NCBI GenBank assembly: GCA_903933995.1
Contig: CAIZMD010000608.1
Span: 1-12,383 of the forward strand
Direction: 5' to 3'
DNA: 12,383 nt
From: an uncultured Bacteroidota bacterium
GTDB taxonomy: Bacteria; Bacteroidota; Bacteroidia; Chitinophagales; Chitinophagaceae
In this document: piece by piece, positions 6,219 to 12,383 of the stretch
Layout of the letters: each line of letters opens with the position of its first letter
How positions within the stretch are numbered: the stretch's first letter is position 1
Notes under the pieces: generated by a model
Seen by the model: the letters and a program-made list of their open reading frames with translations, nothing else
Databases searched by the model: none
What the model was told of the DNA's origin: nothing
Translations under genes and position numbers: made by a program

Positions 6219-6389
6219 GAATCTACCTTATTAAATAACTTGGAGCATCCAGATGATAGAATCAAGCAATTGGCTGCAGAATTGATTGCATTAAAATTCC
6301 CAATGGATATGGCTTCCATGCTTTTGTCAAATCAAGAGAATGCTCATCAGCGTCATCAATTAATCAAACACGTACAAGCCCTTGCATGA
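6216..6389 (+). pseudogene. HEAT-repeat protein, 3' remnant after the IS insertion
   Basis: This open frame has no start of its own and encodes the last 56-57 residues of the interrupted HEAT protein (LESTLLNNLEHPDDRIKQLA..., ending ...LIKHVQALA). It contains a recognisable HEAT-like helix pair (HPDDRIKQLAAELIAL). It is in frame with the 5' part once the element and one CTA are removed, and its TGA (6387-6389) overlaps the synthase ATG (6386-6388). The lack of internal stops suggests the insertion is recent. An internal ATG-x-ATG (PMDM) could allow residual translation and so keep coupling to the next gene. Confidence 0.85.
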
Positions 6390-9300
6390 GTATCCATTGG
6401 GAAAATATTGTTAGTTCCTTTTTTGAGTATGGATTGTTTTTCTACTCAGTAACGCTGCTTTGTTGTTATATTGGACTGTCATTTTTCTCCATGCGGGAAT
6501 TGAATTTTTATGAACGCAAAACCAAGGCATCAGATTTTAAAATTTTAGCGCCCTCTTCACAATCACCTAGTATTAGCATATTGGCTCCGGCTTATAATGA
6601 GTCAGCTACCATTATAGAAAACATCAAATCATTACTGACCATTTATTACAACGATTTGCAGATTGTGGTTATCAATGACGGAAGCAAAGATGATAGTATT
6701 GAAAAAATGGTAGCTGCCTATGATCTGGTAAAAACAGATTTGTTTGTACCAGCATTGATTCAAACAAAACCAGTAAAAGCAGTTTATAAAAGTACCAATC
6801 CTGCATACCAACGTTTATTGGTAGTGGATAAAGAAAATGGGGGCAAGGCCGATAGTCTGAATGCGGGTATCAATATTGCTTCTGGCGAAATCATTGTTTG
6901 TGTAGACGTAGACTGTATTCTAGAACAGGACGCACTATTCAAGATTGTCAAACCCTTCTTGGAAAATTCTGATAAACGCGTGATTGCATCTGGAGGTGTT
7001 GTTAGAATTGCCAATTCCTGTGTGGTAGAACATGGCAAATTGGTACAAGTAAATCTGCCTACCAATTTCTTGGCTAAAATGCAATCATTGGAATATATCC
7101 GTTCTTTCTTATTGGGAAGAATGGCTTGGAGTAGATTAAATGGATTGTTATTGATCTCTGGTGCCTTTGGTGCATTTGACAAATCCATTGTCATTGCTTG
7201 TGGAGGTTATAATAGCAATACGGTAGGAGAAGATATGGAATTAGTAGTGCGGATGCGAAGGTATATGCACGAACAAGGATTACCCTATGCTGTGGTATAT
7301 ATTCCAGAACCTTTGTGCTGGACAGAAGCTCCCGTAACGGCTAAAGTATTACAGAGACAAAGAAATAGATGGACAAGGGGTACCATAGAAACCTTAAGAG
7401 ATCATCGGAAATTATTCTTCAATCCCAAATTTGGTTTGTTGGGTTTGTTGAGTTATCCCTATTGGTTCTTTTTTGAAATGATGGCTGCGCCTATAGAATT
7501 TTTTGGGGTACTCTTTTTTAGCATCATGGGTATTTTAGGAGAAATCAATTGGCCCGTATTCGGATGGTTTTTTGCCTTTATTTGGAGTTGCGCTTTTTTC
7601 TTTTCTGCTATTGCCATTTTAATGGAAGCATCAACTTTTAATCAATATAAAAACAAAGGAGATTTGGCCAAATTATTGTTGATGGCCATGATTGAACCCT
7701 TTGTCTATCATCCCTTTGTAGTATGGTCAGCCATTAATGGATTTGCTGATTATTTTCAAGACGTAAAATCTTGGGGTGTAATGTCTAGGGCTGGATTTGC
7801 AGCAACACAAACTGCTACTCCGGCACTGATTCAAAATACGGATGCCTACAAGAAAAATATCTATTTCCCGGTACAGCAATTTGCACAAGTATTTCTAACA
7901 GGGATTTTGTTGTTTTTGTTATTTAGGGGTTATGAATTTGGATATAGTTATTGGAAGCACGGGTTGGAAGGAAGTGTGGGTCATCTATTAGTCAATAGTG
8001 TTTTGGCTGATTTTGTTTTTCTTTTTTCAAGTGGCATTGCTTTTTTTATTCCCTATACGGCTATTTATCAATTGCATCAAAAAACAGCGGACTGGTTTTT
8101 AAAAGGCGCATTTTTTGTATTGATCCTAATGCAAATTTTTCTTTCTCAATATTTCTTAACTACCCTAGTTCCATTAGGTGCGGATATTTGGGGCTATTCC
8201 ATGGCAGAGATTAAGTTAACGGTAGGTGCTTCAGGCGTTTTGAATTTTTGGACCATTGCCTTAATCTTGGGTGTTATGGCATTATTGGTTTGGGTCTTTA
8301 AAAAATTACCAACCAAACTCCAAGTGCATATCAACATGGCCTGGCTTTTGGTGGCAAGTTGCTTTATTGTAATCCTTTCAAAAAAACCGATTCGTGGAAG
8401 AATCAGACCCATTGCTGTAGAATACAATCAAAACCTAAGCGTCAATAAGCCGCAATACTTCTATTCATCAAGTATCAAATACTTTTTTCCAAAACAGCAA
8501 TTTGTCAATATCTATGATGACCAATATAGTGGTGATTTTGGAGGTGAAATGGACAGTAGCCTTGTGGCATTAAATTATGTTGAACCAACCACATTCCCTT
8601 TTTTACACTCGGTAGACAGTAGTGCAGATAAATTGTCTCCCTTTTTTAACAAGGGTAAAAATCCGCCAAATATTGTTTTGATTATGGTGGAAGGTTTGGG
8701 AAGGGCCTTTACCAATAAAGGAGCATACATGGGTAATTTTACCCCCTTCTTAGATTCCCTTTCCAAACAAAGTTTGTATTGGCCAAATTTCTTAAGTGAA
8801 GGTGGAAGAACTTTTGCAGTATTGCCATCAGTATTAGGTTCCTTGCCCTTTGGCAAAAACGGGGTTAGTGAAATGGGTACAGAAATGCCAGAACATATTT
8901 CACTAGCTTCTGTATTGGGCAGAAATGGTTATCAAAGTTCTTTTTATTATGGGGGCGATGCGCATTTTGATTTTATGGATGATTATTTGCGCAAAGCAGG
9001 GATAGGAAAAATTCAGGATATAAAATCTTTTGGGGTTGGGTATCAAAAAATGCCATCTAGTTCTTCTGGATTTAGTTGGGGATATGGTGACAGAGAATTG
9101 TTCCGTAGATATTTTGCTGAATTGAAAAAACAACCTGCAGGTCCTTATGTAAATGCCATTTTAACCCTGTCTACCCATAGTCCTTTCTTAGTCAATGATC
9201 AGCAAAAATATTTAGACAGGTTTGAAACCCGCATGACGGAATTGGAAATGAATGAAAACGCCAAAAAGAGTTTGAGACAATACAAACAACAATTGGCTAG

Positions 9301-9874
9301 TGTGCTTTTCTTAGACAATGCACTTCAATATTTTTTCAATGAGTATAGCAAACAACCGGAATTTGCCAATACTGTTTTTCTTGTAACCGGAGACCACCGT
9401 TTACCAGAGATTCCCATGACTACCAAACTAGACCGTTACCATGTGCCATTAATCATTTATTCAGCTATGCTAAAAAGACCGGCTCAAATGCATGCCATTT
9501 CTACCCACTATGATATTACACCAAGTATTTTGCAGTGGCTCAAACATAGTTATCAATTAAGCGTTCCAGCTACTGCCACTTGGATGGGCGCAGGATTAGA
9601 CACCACCAAGGACTTTAATAGTACGCGCGCTTATCCGCTCATGCAAACCAAGAATGAAGTCAATGGTTTTATTCTGGGTAAATTATTTCAAGAAGGTAAT
9701 CAAGTCTTTAAAATCAATGCAGAGATGAATCTTTCAGTAATGGAAGAACCTGAGGAAATTAATAGAATCAAAGCTGCTTACAATGAGTTCAAAACAAGAA
9801 ATAATAGTATTCAGAAAAACGCCAAAATCTTGCCAGATAGTTTGTTAAGCAAATATGGAAGGAACAAGAAATAA
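6386..9874 (+). CDS. Fusion of GT2 polysaccharide synthase and MdoB/LtaS-type periplasmic transferase
   Basis: This is a 1162-residue inner-membrane protein with two enzymatic halves. After one N-terminal membrane helix (about 14-35), a cytoplasmic GT-A domain (62-340) carries the processive GT2 motifs: APAYNES, IND98GS, D174-V-D176, GED283 as catalytic base, and Q325-R-N-R-W329. This is the PgaC/BcsA type that polymerises and extrudes a glycan. Membrane helices follow at about 353-413 and several more between 495 and 665. Residues 670-1162 form a periplasmic alkaline phosphatase superfamily domain of the MdoB/LtaS group. Its metal and nucleophile residues are complete: E769 (IMVEGLG), T809 (GGRTFAVLPS), H931 (STHSPF) and D1003-H1004 (TGDH). 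Relatives move glycerol-phosphate or phosphoethanolamine from lipid to a glycan. I infer synthesis and head-group decoration of an exopolysaccharide by one polypeptide. The sugar and the group are unknown. The start overlaps the HEAT stop (ATGA). Confidence 0.92.
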   Translation: MSIHWENIVSSFFEYGLFFYSVTLLCCYIGLSFFSMRELNFYERKTKASDFKILAPSSQSPSISILAPAYNESATIIENIKSLLTIYYNDLQIVVINDGSKDDSIEKMVAAYDLVKTDLFVPALIQTKPVKAVYKSTNPAYQRLLVVDKENGGKADSLNAGINIASGEIIVCVDVDCILEQDALFKIVKPFLENSDKRVIASGGVVRIANSCVVEHGKLVQVNLPTNFLAKMQSLEYIRSFLLGRMAWSRLNGLLLISGAFGAFDKSIVIACGGYNSNTVGEDMELVVRMRRYMHEQGLPYAVVYIPEPLCWTEAPVTAKVLQRQRNRWTRGTIETLRDHRKLFFNPKFGLLGLLSYPYWFFFEMMAAPIEFFGVLFFSIMGILGEINWPVFGWFFAFIWSCAFFFSAIAILMEASTFNQYKNKGDLAKLLLMAMIEPFVYHPFVVWSAINGFADYFQDVKSWGVMSRAGFAATQTATPALIQNTDAYKKNIYFPVQQFAQVFLTGILLFLLFRGYEFGYSYWKHGLEGSVGHLLVNSVLADFVFLFSSGIAFFIPYTAIYQLHQKTADWFLKGAFFVLILMQIFLSQYFLTTLVPLGADIWGYSMAEIKLTVGASGVLNFWTIALILGVMALLVWVFKKLPTKLQVHINMAWLLVASCFIVILSKKPIRGRIRPIAVEYNQNLSVNKPQYFYSSSIKYFFPKQQFVNIYDDQYSGDFGGEMDSSLVALNYVEPTTFPFLHSVDSSADKLSPFFNKGKNPPNIVLIMVEGLGRAFTNKGAYMGNFTPFLDSLSKQSLYWPNFLSEGGRTFAVLPSVLGSLPFGKNGVSEMGTEMPEHISLASVLGRNGYQSSFYYGGDAHFDFMDDYLRKAGIGKIQDIKSFGVGYQKMPSSSSGFSWGYGDRELFRRYFAELKKQPAGPYVNAILTLSTHSPFLVNDQQKYLDRFETRMTELEMNENAKKSLRQYKQQLASVLFLDNALQYFFNEYSKQPEFANTVFLVTGDHRLPEIPMTTKLDRYHVPLIIYSAMLKRPAQMHAISTHYDITPSILQWLKHSYQLSVPATATWMGAGLDTTKDFNSTRAYPLMQTKNEVNGFILGKLFQEGNQVFKINAEMNLSVMEEPEEINRIKAAYNEFKTRNNSIQKNAKILPDSLLSKYGRNKK

Positions 9875-9876
9875 AA

Positions 9877-11064
9877 CTATTGTTTTGTTTCTCTATAATC
9901 CTGAATAATGGTAGTAACCAAGGGTCTATAGAAATTATAAAAAAAATAAGAGCGTTCCATTGGATCTTCTTTGTTATACAACATCCACTTAAAATAGTCT
10001 GTTCCGCCAAAATGCACGGTTTTCATATTAATGGGGTTATCACAAAAATCTCCCGTTAAATAAAAGAATGGCTGATGCTGTTTCAGAGAATGAATCACTG
10101 CTGGAAATTTAGTTGGTATGCCTATGGAATCTAGTATATGCTTTCCTGATTTACTGACTGGTAATTCAAAATGGGCCAATACTTCATTTTGGCTACTATC
10201 TACATCCATGATTTCAAACCAATAATTGTAATCCATTTTTGCTGGTAGGCCATAGTGCTTTTGTGTAGTAGTTGTTGCAAGAATTTTTGGAAAATCAGCT
10301 AATCCAAGATGTTGCTCTTTTTCTAATACCACCACTTGGTCATTCAGGTTTACAAAAGCAATTCCGGCATTTTTAAAAGGCCAGGCGCCACCATGTTGTT
10401 GCATGTAATTGCGATATAGCCACCTAGGTAATTCTGGATTCTTCAATGTATCAAAAGAGCTAAAATATCTGCCATTCCAGTGTGACCATTTAATTCCAAA
10501 ACTATTTTCAAATTGATTTCTGACTATTTCTGTGGTGGGTGATCCAATGGTATTGTGTTCAGCTACTACTAATTTGCCAGCCGCATTCATGGCTTTTAAA
10601 AAATATAGATCCTGTTCTGTTAATCCTCCGTAAATCAGAGAAGACCTATCTCCCAAAACGTTTAAATGGTGCCACTCTTGGGTGTATACCCCATAAGTGT
10701 CTGTTACATAAACCATATCACAATCATTGACCAATTGGTTCAGCTTAAGTTCATTGAACCTTTCTAAACCCTTGATTCGGTACTTGCCACTATCGCCAGG
10801 GAAAAAACCAAAATAGTCTTGTAAACCAATATAGAATTCTTTGTTTTTCTTGACCAGTTTTTCGTGTTGTAAAATCCAAATCAAGGATTTGTGTTCTTGG
10901 TTGCGATTATTCAAAACAGTCTTGTCAATAATAGCAACTGCAAATGCTTGCTTGGGGGTTATTAGCCAATACAACCACATCCAAAGTGGAAGTAGAGCAA
11001 TTAGAAAGATCAAAAATCGAAGGTCTTTCCAAATCCGTTTTTTCTTTAAAACCTGAACAGCCAT
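9877..11064 (-). CDS. Membrane-anchored periplasmic protein of unknown function, linked to YaiO-like exporter
   Basis: This 395-residue protein is not assigned to a family. A basic N terminus (KKKRIWKDLR) precedes one membrane helix (about 17-36), so the remaining 360 residues should face the periplasm. Residues 45-190 resemble a Rossmann or class-I amidotransferase-like fold: hydrophobic strand AFAVAIID, strand DMVYVTDTYGVY, then GGLTEQDLYFLKAMNAAGKLVVAEHN, the pattern of an open-ended alpha/beta domain. No catalytic triad is evident. The C-terminal half is rich in aromatics (GGAWPF, YNYWFEIMDVD, FYLTGDF), as in carbohydrate-interacting proteins, but this is only suggestive. Its ATG lies 19 bp inside the upstream YaiO-like gene, so the two are translationally coupled. 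Its stop is 2 bp from the convergent synthase stop. A role as accessory subunit in glycan export or modification is inferred from context. Confidence 0.75.
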   Translation of the reverse strand: MAVQVLKKKRIWKDLRFLIFLIALLPLWMWLYWLITPKQAFAVAIIDKTVLNNRNQEHKSLIWILQHEKLVKKNKEFYIGLQDYFGFFPGDSGKYRIKGLERFNELKLNQLVNDCDMVYVTDTYGVYTQEWHHLNVLGDRSSLIYGGLTEQDLYFLKAMNAAGKLVVAEHNTIGSPTTEIVRNQFENSFGIKWSHWNGRYFSSFDTLKNPELPRWLYRNYMQQHGGAWPFKNAGIAFVNLNDQVVVLEKEQHLGLADFPKILATTTTQKHYGLPAKMDYNYWFEIMDVDSSQNEVLAHFELPVSKSGKHILDSIGIPTKFPAVIHSLKQHQPFFYLTGDFCDNPINMKTVHFGGTDYFKWMLYNKEDPMERSYFFYNFYRPLVTTIIQDYRETKQ

Positions 11065-12323
11065 CCAACGCTAATTGTATATTGATTGCCCTTGGTACCG
11101 GGTAGATATTCTTGGTTAAACCAAGTAAAATCGGTGGTAAGAATATTATGGATATTCAATTTCTTCTTGTAAGCCGCACCCAATTTATAAGTGTCAAGTG
11201 GTGTGCCATTTAATTGAATATTATTGTATCGGTCATCGGGAGATAATCCATAGCCACCAACAAATCCAAAAAAGTCATCAGCACCTCCAAAATAGTATCG
11301 CGCAAGCACATTATACGTAACTGAAACCTGTTTTACATAATTGCTTGGGGTAATATAAGTACGTGCACCCAACAACCAACTGCCTGCGTATTTACCCAAG
11401 TAAGCAGTATAAATCCAAGTAGGGTCTCCGCTAAATTTCATATACCTAAAACCCAGTTCTGCTTCAAAACTCTTGGGTAGATTAGCATACAAAGAAAATC
11501 CACCTTTGAATTTTGGAAAAATGCCTGACTGGTCTCCAAAACCAATATTGGCATAACTATAGAACGTCTTGCTGATTCTAGGATAAGCATCTATTTCAAA
11601 TTGTGTAGCAGAGGAAGAGAACCTATTGGCATAGTTGATGCGTCCAATAATAGATCCAAGCTTAGTAGACCTACCATAGTCAACACTTACCAAATGCCAT
11701 GGAGCGTCAAACTGTTTGTCAAAATAAGTATAGTCATAAGTAATGCCAATCTTGTTTTTGGCAGCATCATCCTTGATACTGGTTTCTAAAGATCGGGCAG
11801 CTGCATTGCTATTATCTGTTTTGAGTATTGCACTTGTAATAGCCATCGCGCCAGCATAATCCTTTAATGCAGCCAATGCTTTTGCCTTTCTGATCAACAA
11901 ATCTTTTGAAGTTGGATTGGACTTTAAGCCTTCATCACAAATGGCAATGGTTTCTTTGTAGTGGTCATTCCAATATTGTAAATCGGCATAAGCAATGGAA
12001 GCGTCTTCATAGTCAGGCTCACGTTGTAGCACGGTTTCAAAACAGGCTTTTGCACTGTCTACTTGGTCTGTCCAAGTATACAAACGTCCCAGAAAGATTC
12101 TGATATCGGCATAATTGGGGCTGCTTTCCAAAGCCTTGAGGCAATAACGTTTTGCCAAAGGATAATTTTTCTGATCAAAAGCAGCTGTTCTTGCAGCTTG
12201 AAACAAACCATCTGAACTGGTTGTATCAATTTCAGGTTTTGGGTCCCCTTCTTGCGCATGTAAGGTTCCAAAACAAAGACTCAATAACATGAAAAGGGCG
12301 TAGATTCTACTTGCTTGCTGCAT
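11046..12323 (-). CDS. TPR and YaiO-like outer-membrane beta-barrel protein (exopolysaccharide export)
   Basis: This 425-residue protein has a signal peptide (about 1-23, ...LCFGTLHA before Q24). TPR-type helical repeats span about 37-185 (for example KNYPLAKRYCLKALESSPNY, DSAKACFETVLQREPDYEDA and YKETIAICDEGLKSNPTSKD). A beta-barrel of roughly 12 strands (190-425) ends in VGWLFRF with the C-terminal Phe typical of Bam-inserted proteins. The barrel pattern, with YDYTYF at its start and GWLFRF at its end, matches the YaiO family. The periplasmic TPR plus outer-membrane barrel layout is that of the polysaccharide exporters PgaA, BcsC and PelB, although this protein is much shorter. It is the natural outer-membrane partner for the GT2 fusion encoded convergently. 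A weak -7 box lies 20 bp upstream. Confidence 0.87.
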   Translation of the reverse strand: MQQASRIYALFMLLSLCFGTLHAQEGDPKPEIDTTSSDGLFQAARTAAFDQKNYPLAKRYCLKALESSPNYADIRIFLGRLYTWTDQVDSAKACFETVLQREPDYEDASIAYADLQYWNDHYKETIAICDEGLKSNPTSKDLLIRKAKALAALKDYAGAMAITSAILKTDNSNAAARSLETSIKDDAAKNKIGITYDYTYFDKQFDAPWHLVSVDYGRSTKLGSIIGRINYANRFSSSATQFEIDAYPRISKTFYSYANIGFGDQSGIFPKFKGGFSLYANLPKSFEAELGFRYMKFSGDPTWIYTAYLGKYAGSWLLGARTYITPSNYVKQVSVTYNVLARYYFGGADDFFGFVGGYGLSPDDRYNNIQLNGTPLDTYKLGAAYKKKLNIHNILTTDFTWFNQEYLPGTKGNQYTISVGWLFRF

Positions 12324-12342
12324 AATGCCTGTTTATACCCTT

Positions 12343-12350
12343 TAAAGATA
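12343..12350 (-). promoter_or_regulatory. Candidate -7 box of the YaiO-like operon
   Basis: TATCTTTA on the minus strand differs from TAnnTTTG only at the last base and lies 20 bp upstream of the ATG at 12323. No convincing -33 element is seen before the window ends. Confidence 0.35.
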
Positions 12351-12383
12351 CTGCTCCTCTGTAGAAAATCGTTTACTTTTACA

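Noticed and set aside
5183..6219. AG dinucleotide as the target duplication of the IS (5183-5184 and 6218-6219)
   Set aside because: Joining on AG puts the two HEAT gene pieces out of frame and leads quickly to a stop (AAT CTA CCT TAT TAA), whereas CTA restores the frame.
6236..6243. TAACTTGG as a -7 promoter box for the synthase gene
   Set aside because: It mismatches TAnnTTTG in the key TTTG part, and the only upstream TTG is 29 bp away, too far.
6784..7194. Minus-strand 136-codon open frame inside the synthase gene
   Set aside because: It lies wholly opposite conserved GT2 motifs, has no promoter or protein-family signal, and is a shadow of the + strand coding sequence.
1..12383. CRISPR array, integrase or prophage attachment site, or rRNA
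   Set aside because: No regularly spaced direct repeats, no integrase-like frame and no rRNA sequence were seen. No copy of the tRNA 3' end was noticed elsewhere in the window.

Overview
The window looks like a chromosomal segment of a Bacteroidota bacterium, most plausibly of the Chitinophagaceae/Sphingobacteriia type. The evidence is TAnnTTTG-type -7 promoter boxes, weak or absent Shine-Dalgarno sequences, a PorT-like outer-membrane barrel, a TPR plus YaiO-type barrel protein, and moderate-to-low GC. No genus can be fixed from the sequence alone.

Layout. Positions 1-178 hold the 3' end of an unrecognised + strand gene that appears frameshifted. A bidirectional terminator hairpin and a tRNA-Asn (minus strand, with its own promoter and an encoded CCA) follow. 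A minus-strand pair encodes the HflX GTPase and a small Rieske [2Fe-2S] ferredoxin, 3 bp apart. Next is a monocistronic PorT-like outer-membrane barrel gene with a clear terminator. From about 2.9 to 9.9 kb a tightly packed + strand operon encodes a REC-HPt phosphorelay protein, a degenerate receiver with Asn at the phospho-Asp position, a membrane-anchored HEAT-repeat protein, and a 1162-residue fusion of a processive GT2 polysaccharide synthase to a periplasmic MdoB/LtaS-type (alkaline phosphatase superfamily) head-group transferase. A convergent minus-strand pair fills the rest: a TPR + YaiO-like outer-membrane barrel protein and a membrane-anchored periplasmic protein of unknown function, overlapping by 19 bp.

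Working model (inference). The 2.9-12.3 kb region reads as one synthase-dependent exopolysaccharide locus. The GT2 module would polymerise and translocate a glycan. Its fused periplasmic domain would add a phosphoglycerol or phosphoethanolamine group taken from phospholipid. The YaiO/TPR protein would carry the product across the periplasm and outer membrane, with the unknown anchored protein as accessory. The two receiver proteins and the HEAT protein would form the cytoplasmic control layer. The GT2-transferase fusion is the most unusual object here.

The locus has been hit by an IS30-family insertion sequence (about 5185/5191-6215). It interrupts the HEAT gene after codon 324, and its 3' piece (56 codons) is still intact downstream. 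Removing the element together with one copy of a CTA duplication restores a continuous 380-codon frame whose stop overlaps the synthase start (ATGA). The insertion is therefore clean and probably recent, and it may make synthase expression polar or insertion-dependent.
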